A stretch of DNA of 64,000 bases from Cryptomeria japonica (GCF_030272615.1 NC_081405.1:612908920-612972919), one strand, 5' to 3'. Counted from the first letter of the stretch, positions 34,291 through 46,471 are shown. Notes: a model not told the origin generated them from the letters alone. Numbers and translations are program-made.

Positions 34291-37208
34291 AGAGTAAGGG
34301 GCATGACTTGGTCTTAGAGGGGGAGCTCTCTTCGGTCAAAAAACACTTAAGGAAGTTACAACATTTCAAGATCCAAGGGCAGAAGGTAAGAGCTAAAATG
34401 AATTGGCTTAAAGGTGGTGATAAGGGAACCAAATAATTCTTCAATCTTATTAGATCCAAGAATAAAAGGGAATTTATTGAAGATGTCCAAGTCAATAACA
34501 CTCTCACCAATTATTCGGTGTCCATTAAGGAGGCTTTCTTCAATTTATATAGTGGCTTATTTTCTTCGGAACATGGTGTTATGAACCAGAAGGCTATTGA
34601 GAAATGCTTACTGTTAATCCCTAAGAAAATTTCCTATGAGGAGGCCAATGCTCTGGGCCAAAATATCTCACTTGAGGAGATTAAAACTGCTATAAGTTCA
34701 TTGGCCAATGGTAAGTCCCCAGGGTTGGATGGGTTACCTGTCGAATTCTATAAGATGCACTCGAAATGGATATGCTTAGAATTGTTTGCCATGTATGAAG
34801 ATGTGTTTAATCAAGGATCTCTTGGAGAAAAAATCAATAGAGGTGTCATGAAAATGCTACCTAAGGGTGAGGATAAGACTCTGGTTAAAAACTGGAGGCC
34901 ACTGAATATCTCTTACAAGATTGTTGCAAAAGTCTTAGCAAGGAGGATTGCTGGGTTATTAAACAACTTCATTTCTGCCACTCAGAGTGGATTCATTAAA
35001 GGTAGATATATCCTAGAAATTTTGTTACTGTCTGGGAAGCCATGCATTGGGCTAAACCTGACAAGCAGAATGTTGCAATGATTCTTCTGGACTTTGAGAA
35101 AGCATACGACATAATTGAGTGGCCCTTCATAATTTCATTAGAGGGATGTTTCAAGCTTTTGGATTTCCCTCATATTTTTGCAGATGGATTTATATTCTCT
35201 TTAAGAACTCTTCCATAGTCATTGAGGTTAATGGTGAACTCTCTAAACCTATCCCCCTTAAGAGGTCTATCAGGCAAGGTTGCCCCATTGCCTCGACCTT
35301 GTTTGTCATTGTTGCTGATGCACTTTTCTAAATTATGAGAACTCCTTCCCTTGGTCCTCCTATCATAGGTTTGACCTTACCTAATTCTGAGGATCTGATC
35401 AATGCCCAATTTGCTGATGATACTACTTTATTTTTTGTTTTTAATGAGGAAAACTTTGATAATGCTATGAATAGATTGCAGTTTTTTTGCTTGGCTTCTG
35501 AAGAAAAGGTAGCTCCCCACAAATCTACAGTTCTTGGTTGGTCTGACATTTCTCCAAGTTGGGTTACTTGCAAAGGTTGGCAGTGGGTTAGACCGAACTC
35601 TATTGTTAGATATCTTGGTATTCCTTTTGCGATTAACCCTTCTATTCAAGATAAGTGGCTTTGGTTATATTCTAAAATTGAGAGGAAGCACTGAAAATGG
35701 CAAACTCATCTTCTCTCCTTGGCTGGAAGAGTGCAAATTGTGAAAAAGGTTCTTTTCTATCATCATATTTACTGTGACTCAACATGGTTGTTTGCTAATT
35801 ATCAAACCAACAAGCTTGAGAAGATCATGAGGGACTTTTTATGGTTTGATGGGATTGGTCATAACAAGAGACATTGTGTGAATTGGGATTGGTGCTGTAG
35901 ACCAAGGACTATGGGTGGATTGGGTATCAAAGACCTTAGGGCCCATGGCATTGCTCTACCTTCTAAATGGATTGTCAAAGTTCTAAATTGTAATGAACCA
36001 TGGAAGGTGCTGATCAGAAACAATATTGAAAGGTCTGTTATTAAAAAAGGCAAAAAGTGGAAGACTATCCCTTTATGTGATGTTGTTTTGGGGGACTTTA
36101 ATACGAAGGTGTTTGGTTCTAATGCATTTGCTTCACTATGGAAGGCATGGTCACAGATAAGGAGTTTACTTCCTTCTAAGGGTGCTATAGGTAATTCTCC
36201 TTCATATGCTATTATGGACAGATCTATCTAGTGGGGGGTAAGTTTAAACAATAAACCTGTTTCTCTGACTCAAAGTTGCTTTGCTAAAATTTGGAATGAT
36301 AAAGGTATTTATCTAATTAGTAATGTACTGTTTGATAACCGACTAGGGTCCTGGGTCAAGCTTAGTTCTAAATATGGGATTCCTCTTTCATATAAGAAAA
36401 CATATTCTCTTATTGTTAAAGCTACTGGTTTCTTTTTCCCTGGCAAGGTTTTGGATACTGATTCTTTTTTGAAGCAACTAAAATGGTTGGATGGCTCTCC
36501 CTTTTTGGACATATCTACTAAGCAGATTTACATGATGTTGAAAGATGATTACTCTATCTTCACTCGAGTCAATTAGTATTGGGGTCTCGACTGGCCTAAG
36601 TCCAGGTGGCAATTTTTGTTAAATTTTTTTTGGCATTTCCCCATTGATCCTAAGAAATCTTGTTTTAGATGGCTTTTACTTCTTAAAAAGTTAGTAGTAG
36701 GTTCTTTTCTATCAGTCGTGGGTCCTAAAATTATTAGGTTTGGAGTGTGCAATGTTCATGAGTCTTTTGAACATTTTTTTTTGAATGTGAGTTTTCTCAT
36801 GGTGTGTGGTCCATCTTCCTTGGTTCTCCCATTGTCTGGAATTGTTGACTTGGTCCTTCTTGCAGTGAAATCCTTGTTGGCTTTGTGGAATCCTTTGATC
36901 TTAGTTTGAACCGATTTTGGTCTGCCTTGTCTTGTGAAATCCTTTGGTTTCTCTGGAAAGAAAGAAATGGAGAAGTATTTCAAAATAAGAGGAGGAGGCT
37001 TACTGGGTTTAATATTAAACTCATACACTTTTACATTATGTCTCATGTTTCTATTGTTCTGGAGATCTCAAAAGATAGGTTCATGATTCTGGTCCAGGAG
37101 GGTGTTCTTCATATTTGCAAGGAGGATATCCAGTCTGTTCAATACTTCAAGAAGCACATGAATATGTTACACCCAAAGGAAATTGATGCATTGGTACAAT
37201 ATATGTAG
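34291..37208 (+). pseudogene. LINE ORF2 reverse transcriptase and C-terminal region
   Basis: Motifs of L1-type RT appear in order: GKSPGLDGLPVEFYK (about 34710), WRPLNISYKIVAKVLA (34893), SGFIKGRYI (34988), LLDFEKAYD (35082, in another frame), RQGCPIASTLF (35272) and FADDTTLF (35409-35432, catalytic FADD). YLGIPF follows at 35614. Next come the GGLGIKDL block (35917) and a zf-RVT-like zone with NVHESFEHFF (36750-36780). Breaks include stops at 35329, 35692, 36229 and 36574 and shifts near 35080 and 36880. This enzyme would copy its own RNA at the nick. Confidence 0.85.
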
Positions 37209-37612
37209 AGACTCAAGATTGAAGATGCAGATGGTCCCTCTCCTAGGATTGGGGAGAATGTTCTTGGTGCTCATTGACTAGTATTTTGGGCTATATCTAT
37301 ATTGATATAGGAGGCAATTTTGTTGTATTAAAGTTCTTCTATATTTTATATGATGTAAAGCTAAGCAATTTGACATAGGGCTATGGCCATTTTTGAAATA
37401 CATGTAATGATAGTCTAGATAGTGACTGCATGACACCAAACTGATTACATCCTTGGAATGGATATGATGTATATGTTTTTGAACTATATTAATATAAAAG
37501 ACAATACCTAGAAAAAAATAACACTGTGCGATTAACCAAAGACAGGATGCACTAAAATCAAACCTTGCGAAAGGAAAACAAATTGCAAGGAAGGAGGGCA
37601 TGGATTTAACAT

Positions 37613-37745
37613 CCCACAGCTGTGGGAGAAGCCCATGACTGTGGGTTCAACTACCCACAACATGGGTAGATCCGCCCATAGTGTGGGTGCTCCCCACGCT
37701 ATGGGAGAGCCACCCACAGTCTTGGGTTTCCCCACGCTGTGGGTC
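37613..37745. repeat. GC-rich microhairpin array in H, left part
   Basis: Consecutive units of about 20 bp have the form CCCAC-N3/4-GTGGG-N5. The first, CCCACAGCTGTGGG (37613-37626), is a perfect palindrome. The array is split by solo LTR K and resumes at 39172-39247. Confidence 0.85.
37741..37745. repeat. TSD GGGTC of solo LTR K, left copy
   Basis: GGGTC is repeated exactly at 39172-39176 after the other terminus. Confidence 0.9.
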
Positions 37746-39171
37746 TGTTGGTATTTTTGCATCTAGATTGCATTAATGATATGTTGGCATTGATGTCAAT
37801 TGAATCGGTAAATGGTATTCATGTTATTGCTGATATTGTTGTTTTTTATATTGGCTAGTAATTGGTAAGAAGAGAGTTGTAGAAGATGTTGTAACCGGTA
37901 TGTAAAGTTTGTGAGTTGAACCGGTGAACCGGTGTAAAGGGTTAAACCTTTCTATGTAATGTAACCGGTAAACCCTATCAACTGTTAAGCCCTAACTAAC
38001 CAAGTTTGATGGTTTATTATCTGATGAGCAGCAATGATGGAGACACGTGTGATCATTTGATTAAGGAGATATTCATATTGTTTTGGCACATTTTTTCTTG
38101 TCTAGGGAAGGAGCAAAGTGGATTGCATCTAATTCACAACGCGTGATGAGTTACAAAGTCCAATGGAGCGGTGATCATGGAGCGGTTGGAATTGTCTTGA
38201 AGAATGTGAAGAGATTGTCATGATTTCTAACGGTCAAGATTGAACCGACTTGTTTATACTCTCAATGATGAGAATTAGGTTTTGTTGTGTTACCGACCTA
38301 ATTGATTTGTATTTAAGGTCAATGAAGTTGTTTGTTAAGGTTGTTGGCAAGGTTGGTAGAAAACCTGTTGAGTGTGTTGTTGCCAAACTGGTGGATGGAT
38401 CTGCACTTTGAGTGAAGGCAGACTGAAGGTTATAGAAGGATCTAATCAGGAAAATGTAGTGCTACTTAGACAGATCAAGAAAACCTGTTGTTTTCTAACA
38501 ATTACAGCAGAAGTTAAATCCCTTAACTAGGTAAGCTCTAACAAGCTTGGTTACTCATTAAATCCTCTAACAAGGTGGTCCATTAGCTTGGATTCTTAAA
38601 TCCTCCAACGAGGTTACTCCTAACAGGGTATTGTGCTTCTAACAAGGCATATTTGTAAATCCCTTAACCGGGTGATTCCTAACCAGAATTAGTTCTTAAC
38701 ATGACTTATTGTAAAGCTCTAACAGGCTTTGACTCCTAACAGGGCGAACTTCGAAAGAGTTCAGATAGCTATCCTTGTGAGTCTCATCTCACTGTGGTTT
38801 TTACCTATTTGGGTTTTCCACTTATAAAAATTTGTGTCAAGTGGTGAATGCTTTTGTGGTTGTGATCTTATTTATTGATTTGGTTAATCTCTGATAAGGC
38901 ATGTTAAGTAGAAGCATTGGGAGATGAATATGTTGAGTTATGATTAAGCATTTTTGATATTCACAAGATTGAAGTTGTTTACTATTAAAGTTGTCATAAC
39001 AGTTAAACCGGTTAATGTCAAGTATTCTTATGAATATTGATCTTGACTGAGATATGTGTACTTTGTTTGACTGAGTTTGAGTTTGGGAACTTTGTATCAG
39101 TTTTTCAGTATACTAATTCACCCCCCCCTCTTAGTATTCTACCAGATACTTATTCTTTCATCATATCATCA
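37746..39171 (+). mobile_element. Solo LTR K (1426 bp), copia-like
   Basis: It starts TGTTGGTATTTTTGC and ends ...ATATCATCA, with perfect GGGTC duplications. Close to the right end is AATTCACCCCCCCCTCTTAG, a signature often seen near the 3' end of plant copia LTRs, which sets the plus orientation. The middle part has repeated CTAACAAGG/CTAACAGGG phrases (38520-38750). There is no internal coding sequence. Confidence 0.87.
38515..38755 (+). repeat. Repeated TCCTCTAACAAGG phrases inside LTR K
   Basis: Short phrases of the type AAATCCYCTAACNAGG recur about nine times at irregular spacing of 20-35 bp. They look like a degenerate minisatellite in the transcribed part of the LTR. Confidence 0.6.
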
Positions 39172-39176
39172 GGGTC

Positions 39177-39247
39177 AAGCCCCCACAACCATGGGAACTC
39201 CCCACGACTTCGTGGGTGAGCCACCACGTTCTGGTTTGGCTCCCCAC
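39177..39247. repeat. GC-rich microhairpin array in H, right part
   Basis: The array continues after LTR K with CCCCACAACCATGGG and CCCACGACTTCGTGGG (39201-39216, six-base arms), then decays into CCCACC. Confidence 0.8.
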
Positions 39248-41051
39248 CAAAACCTAAATTTTTTAAAAATTAATAAATTTTAATTTTTAAAAAAAACACA
39301 ACAAAAATTTAATTAATAAAAACTTGATTTAAACATGAAATCTCTGTCACTAAAAACTGCCAATAAAAAATCACAGTGCTGGAATAAACTTCCCCAGATC
39401 TCAGAATTATAATTTTTTTTTTATATAGAAATACTAATTAAAACCTACGGATCATGAACAAATCACAGGAGCAAAATGATTTACTTTTCTTTCCGTCTAA
39501 ATCATGCTCAAATAAGGTAACCCGAAAAACCCAACACAACCTTGACAAACCAAAATTATTAACTTGAAACCCATAATAGAAACAAAACTATACATCAAAG
39601 ATTTTCCCAAATAGAAAACAACAACCCAGAAACCCCATATAAACAAGAAATAATCTTTCTTTCAACAAGAATATTCCAAAAAGAATCAATTGCACATAAG
39701 GGATTTTGATCTCCTACCTTAGAACACAATCCTGAAAAGAACTTACAAGCGAAGCCCCAAAATTCCCGCCCCGACAACACATAGCAACCAGAAGCAATCT
39801 TCGAAAACCTGTGCCCAAAAAAAATAATGCTGAGCACTTCTTCCAAAAAGTCAATCAATTTTTCTAGAACCTAAATGACCAAAACTTCCCCAATTTTTTT
39901 TTTTGCAAATTTCATTCCAAAATTCTCAAACCCGAAATTTTCATAGCACAAGTTTTTTCACGAGAACTCAGATTTCTTCCCCCCATTGTTTTTCAAAAAC
40001 CAAGAGATATGCTTTTCCAAAATGCAACTCCTCATTTAATTTTGCATGCAAGATATTTTCCTACTATCTCCAATAACTCCATATTTTAATTTATCTAAAT
40101 TTATTTTAAACATTTTCTCATTAATTTTTTTTTTTTAGCATTTTAAATTTACCAAACAAGGATATTTAATTTTAAAAAAATTAAATATTAATGACTTATT
40201 AAATAGATTTTATCATGAGCATATTTAAATAACAAAATAAATATTTCATTTCCTAATTAAATAATCCTTTCAAAATAGTTAAATAATTTAAATCTTTTAG
40301 CTCCACAAATTAAATTAATATAATGTTGCAACAATTTTTAATTTCATTAATTAATTAATCATTAATACTCAATTATCATATATATATATATATATATTAA
40401 TATTAATACTTTCTTGCTAAAAATATTAGATAAATATTAAACTAAACACAAGAGTAATGAACTGCATCTAATAAACACGAAGGACCAACATGACTAACAC
40501 TGACATGACCGAACAACCAAGGTACAAGGATACCTGACAAAGATCTCATTCCCATAGGAGCGATGGTCACATCAAGGGTCTGACTGAGAAGTCCATATTT
40601 TCCACTTTACCATTGGGTCATAAAGCATGCTTAAACTTGAAGGTTCAGGTGGAGTCGATGCTCGGTACCTATAGTTGCATCACCAAGAAAACATACATAC
40701 ATTTCTCCAATATTTACAGGCACACCAGTGGAGGAGAGTCATGACATTCTGTGTCCCTCTGAAGTGGGTGATGGAAGGTCATCACCCCATGTAGACTCAT
40801 ACCTAGACAAGAAAATGAACACAAGATATATCTCATACATAAAGTAGATATGTTAGTCCAAGGTGAGTAGATAAGCATATAATCTAACATCTAAACATCC
40901 ACAGAGATAAAATGCATAACCAACATCATATCATAGAATCATGATAAAAGTCATTACATTAGAGAGTATCATCCAGTCACGTAAACAATAGAAGAGGTCA
41001 ACCAAAGTCAATTTGGGTTAAAGAGAATTTGATCAAGGGAGGGGCATTACA
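39248..41051. other. Right part of H, no gene
   Basis: This is AT-rich non-coding sequence with poly-A/T tracts and a (TA)n microsatellite at 40379-40398. The last 600 bp are less AT-rich and lead to the GGGGCATTACA terminus. Confidence 0.6.
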
Positions 41052-41056
41052 AGACT

Positions 41057-42130
41057 TGCAAGTCACGTTCTTTCTCTAGTTGTAATCGGGTCTTTAAGAC
41101 CCGATTACAAGCTCGAGTTGCATTTATTGTTCTTGAGAGGTAAAAACAAAGTTGATTAATGACTCTTTTTTAAGAATTTTAAACCCGAATCTAACTCTTT
41201 TAATTACTTTTCATTGTGTTTTATTCTCTTATATTTAATTTATCTTTGTGCTTGATACAATTCGAGTAGTGGCATCTTTGGTAGAGTCATTTTCCCTTTC
41301 AATTCACTTAGGTAAGTGTTAATTTTCCCATATGTTTTGAAATCTTTTTCTTTGGTTTATGATAGCATCATCCTTAAAGCTTTGTGTAGTTTGTTTGAGT
41401 TTTATAAAATAATGATTTCATTTTATACTCCATTTCATTTGAATGGATCTTACATCTTGCGAGCTAGGGTTTTTTATTTGAGCTTTGTTCTTAAAGTCAT
41501 CCCTTGAGTCAATTAAAGTTTCCAATTGCACAGGTCTTGTCAATATGCTTCCCATTGTGTTTGAAATGAAAGATCTCTTGTGATCAAATTTTGGAAACCT
41601 AATTGCATAGCGATTATTTGTAAGTAATTTCACTCCAAAATGTACAATTGGGTTTGCAAGAATCGACTACACATTTGCTACGATTGATAAGTATTTCAAA
41701 CATTCATGCAATTGGGTCTTGCAGAACCAACTGCACATTAATTCTACTTGCTATTGTTTGAAAAAACCCTCAACACTTGTGATCGGGTCTATAAGGCTCA
41801 ATTAAAAGTGAACCTACAATCACAAATTATACTCGGGTCTTGGAGACCCAACCACAAGTCATTCATATAACTAGTATTGTAATCAAGTCTTGCAGACCCA
41901 ACTACATGATGAGTTTTACCCTTTTGCAATCAGGTCTTCAAGACCTAATTGCATCCTTCAATTACAACTTTACTTGTGATCGTGTCTTAAGGACGCAATT
42001 GTAATATTTTCCTTCATCATTGAATAATAATTATATGAAATGTAATCGGGTCCTACAAAGCTGATTACATTTGTCAAACACATCACATGACTTGCAATGG
42101 GGTTTCCAAGATCTGATTGCAGGCCTTTAT
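41057..42130. repeat. Palindrome field in element I: about ten imperfect hairpins
   Basis: The best copy, 41080-41110, has two perfect 15-bp arms (TTGTAATCGGGTCTT) around a single base. Diverged copies follow at about 41644, 41710, 41778, 41828, 41877, 41932, 41980, 42039 and 42092, roughly every 50-65 bp. Each is built on a TTGYAATCGGGTCTT-like arm and its complement. The gap 41111-41640 holds ordinary AT-rich sequence. There is no coding potential. Confidence 0.85.
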
Positions 42131-42483
42131 TGACCTTTTCCAAGTTTATTCATTAGCCTTACGTTTCCTTTTTTGCTTGTAATGATGACATCAACCCCGC
42201 ACCTAGCCCATGACCTCACTTGTTAGGCTCATCTTTTTGTTAGCCATCTATGTTTGCACACATGATCTATCAGATTCAATAGGTCAAGGCATTGGTCTTG
42301 ATGGTGTAACACCCCCATTTTAGAGAAGTTGTCATGGAACTTTCTGTGTCACATGAAGATTTTCTAACATTGTGATCTTTCCACCTCAGCTTTGCAGATC
42401 TAGTTTCAATGTCAGAAGAGACAACTTCCACCCCTAATAAAAAGATGAAATACAAGTACCAAAACACCATCTTACCTTCTTCA
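42131..42483. other. Non-coding stretch before the orphan ORF
   Basis: No convincing gene is seen. TGTAACACCCCCATTTTAG at 42305 resembles the H terminus, but no matching end was found. Confidence 0.4.
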
Positions 42484-45400
42484 ATGGCTTCTAACATTGA
42501 GGAGATCAAGGATACAAAGATATGGCATGTTGATATGTCCGAGTTTATCAAGAGGACTGAAGAGAATTCACCATGACTAGGCATGCAACAACTTCTGAAC
42601 AGTCAGATTCACTTGATGTCATCTTTCCCAGTGGCTACTTTGGAACCATAATATGTTCTTCCCTGCACATCACATTTTGATAAAGAAACTAGAACCATCA
42701 AGGATGATGATAGTAAAGTGATTATCAGGTTGGATCCAAAAACCATTGATAAAATATTCAAGGTTCCAAATCCTCCTGCACATGTCAACATCACCATAGA
42801 GAAAGCTCAAGATCACTATAATCAAAATGAGAAATCCTATAAGAAGAACATAAATACCAATTGGCTTTTGAAGCCAAGAGCCACAACCACTAGATGGCCT
42901 ACATTTTACCAGAGTGATTTTAAAGATGAGATTAATGATATGATTACTCTCCTTAGCAAGATCAAAGGATTAAAGAAGTCCAATATATTTGAGACATGGA
43001 TGTACAGGTACATGTCTATCATGAAGAAGTGTGTTCAACAGATATTTTGGGGTGAACAAATCAGTGATTCCTTGTGTGAACAACTTTCACATGTGCCCAC
43101 TACACTTACCTTCTATATTGCAACTTCATTCAAATAGTTTCTCGGTCTCACCATAGAGGGTGATAAAACAAAAGTACCAGTATGTTCATATTATGACCAG
43201 ATGACCATGAGGACAAGTAGACATCATTATAGAAGGATTTATGATGCCTTCTATGGTATGTACATGTGTTCTTTTGGAAACATTTAAGAAGAGAAGGGTG
43301 TCAAAATCTGCATGCAAGGTCAATGAGTATGGGTGCCTCGTCTTATAGTTTCCTTTCTTTACATATATGAGAGTAGGCTGCTTCGATGATCATTCATATA
43401 TGCTCCCAAGGTACCCCACATAAGATTATCCTAATGGATCTAGGAAGGAAAATAATGGCTATTCATGCAAAGCAATCAAAAACCCATAAAGCAGGTTTTA
43501 TCATATCTACTTAGAACCCTCTTGTCATTGGGAGATATTCATTGAAAACCTCTGCCAGAGCTAAGGCTATGAAAACAGAACTTCAGGAGATCAAATTGAA
43601 GAAATTAAAAATTAGAAGAGATTTTCATTACAGATGTATGAAATATAAGATAAAAAAGGCCTTCACTCATGTGCACTGCATTGAAGATGTATAGATTAAT
43701 CTTAGCACAAAAGATGACATCAAAAGAATGGATTATAGTAGGCTCACTTTGGAGAAAATTGTTGATCTAGATTTAGCTGATGTCCCAGAAGGCATGGTAG
43801 ATGATGGAGAGGTGGTTGATCCGATCTATGAAAAATACAAGATTGCAGAAACTCCTCTTCCATCCATTCACTGGTCTTATAAGGAGTGCATATCTATGAA
43901 TGAAAGGTTTCAACCTATTTTGGCAAATACTAGTTCTTGGTTGAAAAGAAAAGACTTCCAAGGGGACCAAAATTAAGATCAATATTGGGAAAGCCAAGAA
44001 TAGGTCCCAAGAAGGAACACCTGTTAAAGAAAAAAGAACATATTGAAGAACAAGATAATGATAAAGGTGAACACGATCAAGAAATAAAAATACATGGATC
44101 CCCAGTTACCTTGAGTTCAAGACTTACCCTTGGTGATGTTTCTTAGGTGTCTACTCTTGTAAGTGTTCCCACATTCCTTTTGGACACCATTGTTGATTCT
44201 TTTTCTATAGTGATGGTGACTCCTGTAGCATCTATTGTATCTACTCAGACTGTTTCTTCCTCAACCACCAAGTCTATCCTAGATGCTCCACAAGATAATT
44301 TGTATAGTGTATTTGATTCCTACACCTCATATCCAAACTTTTCTGATATACCTACTTCCACTATCATTGATTTTGACAAGTTCATGTTTGAATCCATGTC
44401 TTAGGTAACAATAGAGAATATTCTTATTGTAGTACAAATTGACGCAACACCCATAGTGTCAACTATAATGTGGACACAATTTGTCCCTTCACAAACTATG
44501 GCTGAAGATACTCAAGTTGATTCCTTCAATCTTCTTTCATGGCTAGGGACAATCACTCCTAAAAGGAAGAAGTAGGAGATTTTACCAGATGATTTTGATT
44601 TCAAACAACTTGTTCCTACTAAGTATAAGGTAACCAAGAGGGAAAAGACCATCTCAAGGGCTAGAGTAGATAAAAATAAGATGAAATACGTTGAGGTGGT
44701 AGAGCCAAATTTGGATAATCCTAGTAAGGAGATACAACCTACAAACTATAAAATCACAAGATTTGAGCTTGGAAAAAATGAACGTGATGGTACCAAGCAT
44801 GACATACAAGAGTTTGTGACTTCATTGATTCAAAGATATGATGAGCTTAAGAAGAAGAAAGATCAACTGAAGGAACGGAATGAAAAACTTGTTTTAATGC
44901 TTTTGAAAATCACCAAGTCCACTGAAATAGTTGATCCATTGTCATGTTCCATTGTTGAGGAATCTATCATGAAGGCTGAAAGGGTCGAAGATAAAACAAT
45001 AGGCAATAGATTCTTGCGAAGACATGTTGTTACCAAAAAACACTCAACTTGTGAAGGTAACTCTTTGGATGTTGACGAATTTCGAATAACTTAAATGCAT
45101 CTTGAAACACCCTCAAGTGGCTTTGTCTCAAGACTTGCAATCTTAGGAAGAATTTCTACAAACTTGGCTTAAATTTAAAGACATCAAACTAGATTTATTG
45201 TGTGACTATGGTGTCTTATCCTCTAGAAAGAAATATGTCAAGTATAAGGAACGTACAACCAATAGAGCTGAGGTTATTGAAGATTTGATTAAAGATGTTG
45301 AATCAACCTTGGAGTTATGTGCTAAAGATGAGCAACATATTCTTGCCAAATTTGAAAAAGTTTCTTATGGATTAATAGATGAAAAAAATAAGTTGTGTCT

Positions 45401-45725
45401 GAAGATATAGTGCTTTCCATATTCAGTTCATTGGTTCATATGAAAATTGAAGTTGACCATTTTTCCTTAACCTCTATTGATAAGTTGATAAGTCTCTAGG
45501 TGTTCTTGAATAAAATGCAAGATGTTCTAAGGAAATACAAAATTTATTTCACTAGTTATGAAGATGTTGTTACTAGAGTTACAGTCGTAGGAAGCCACAT
45601 CTATGCACCAAATGATGATGAGATACACGCCTTATACACAAATATGTAGAGCTCATGGCTGAAAATGAATACTGAGATGAAGTACCCCATAGTACATGGT
45701 TATTTTTCCATGCTTTCTAGGAAGT
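42484..45725 (+). pseudogene. Orphan ORF of element I, about 1,000 codons, unknown function
   Basis: A Met codon at 42484 opens a frame that runs to about 43320 with stops at 42574, 42649, 43135 and a few more. Coding signal then continues through at least three frame changes to 45725. Open pieces are 42718-43137 (LDPKTIDKIFKVP near its start and FETWMYRYMSIMKK later), 43728-43976, 44147-44404, 44681-45094 (Lys/Glu-rich, likely coiled coil around YDELKKKKDQLKERNEKL) and 45198-45410. The N-terminal zone is vaguely like plant transposon-associated proteins with a leading RLD...F.VP motif, but I cannot name a family. No gag knuckle, protease or RT motif was seen. It could be a captured gene or a Gag replacement in a large retrotransposon derivative. 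Confidence 0.5.
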
Positions 45726-46471
45726 AGTTTTGAAGTTATGCTTTGGCATATTACATGCAAATTTAGAATTTATAATTACATGTAATCACATTACAAGTCA
45801 AAATAGTTTAGGACTTGTAATGTTGAATAAGTCAAAGTTCTTTAGAACTCTCCCACCTTTTTCTCATAGCCCCTCACCTATATATAGGAGGGATCTCTTT
45901 GTTAATATTTATCTTTTTTCATGCAAGAAATTTTTATCAAAATTGTGTAGTGATGAAATTTGATTTTTACACTGCAATTTTGGAATTTCCGTTAATAAGA
46001 GAGTTATTGAGTTTTCAATCTTTGTGCTGAAGCTTCATTTTATGCAATCATTGTGTTCTTACGTCGTAGAGGTGACATTATTTTGAATTAATTTAAGTAT
46101 ATGTGAGAGTATTGTCGTATTGTGAAGTGAATTTTAAATTTGTTTTCTTGTAGACTTTGGGCTGCAAACTTCAAGATTATAATAAAAAAGTTAATGCTTG
46201 TGATAGAAAGATCTCGTAGTCTTTGTGCTATGATTCTTCTTATCAATATAAGTCTAAATTGCATTACATAGTGTTTAATCATTGTGGAATAGTGCATCAG
46301 ACTATAAGCTTATGTAGTTTCCTAAATTGTTTGTTTATTGGTATGTATATGATTCTTCTTTCATCCAACATTATAAATATTGGTATTATTGCTCCAACAA
46401 GTGCTTTATAGTGAAATTGTGAAATTTGTAAGTTTGTATCAAGGTTGTTGTAACCAGAGTGAATCCTTCCT
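45726..46471 (+). other. 3' non-coding region of element I with perfect hairpin
   Basis: This stretch contains a perfect 12-bp inverted repeat, ACATTACAAGTC (45788-45799) and its complement (45812-45823), with a 12-base loop. The arm is related to those of the palindrome field. A TATA-like CCTATATATAGGAGG lies at 45888-45902. No ORF is supported. Confidence 0.6.

Larger units (their letters stand above)
31638..37518 (+). mobile_element. L1-type LINE (non-LTR retrotransposon), decayed
   Basis: It has an ORF1-like protein with a zinc knuckle, then an ORF2 with apurinic endonuclease, reverse transcriptase and a C-terminal zf-RVT-like zone. It ends in an A-rich tail (GAAAAAAATA, 37511-37520). 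The hexamer TAACAC occurs at 31632-31637 and at 37519-37524 and could be a short target duplication, but that is weak. The ends are uncertain by tens of bases. Many stops and shifts make it inactive. Confidence 0.8.
29963..41051 (+). mobile_element. Element H: long solo LTR (about 3.8 kb once insertions are removed)
   Basis: The left end is TGTAACACCCCCTC and the right end GGGGCATTACA, so the terminal bases form a short inverted repeat as in many plant LTRs. The flanks are CGACT (29958-29962) and AGACT (41052-41056), matching at four of five bases. After removing the LINE and the copia-like solo LTR, about 3.8 kb of non-coding, AT-rich sequence is left, with no primer site, gag or pol. A solo LTR is the simplest reading; the strand is uncertain. 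Confidence 0.6.

Noticed and set aside
37532-37762. Minus-strand ORF with Trp/Gly/Pro-rich repeats
   Set aside because: It is a translation of the GC-rich hairpin array and is cut by the K insertion; no independent coding evidence.
29963-41051. H as a terminal-inverted-repeat DNA transposon
   Set aside because: The inverted similarity covers only about 11 terminal bases, as in LTR ends; the flanking duplication is 5 bp and no transposase is visible.
41057-42130. CRISPR-like spaced palindromic repeats
   Set aside because: Repeats are diverged, spacers are not uniform, no cas genes are present and the context is plant retrotransposons.
42305-42330. TGTAACACCCCC as another LTR start
   Set aside because: No matching end, target duplication or polypurine/primer site could be found nearby.
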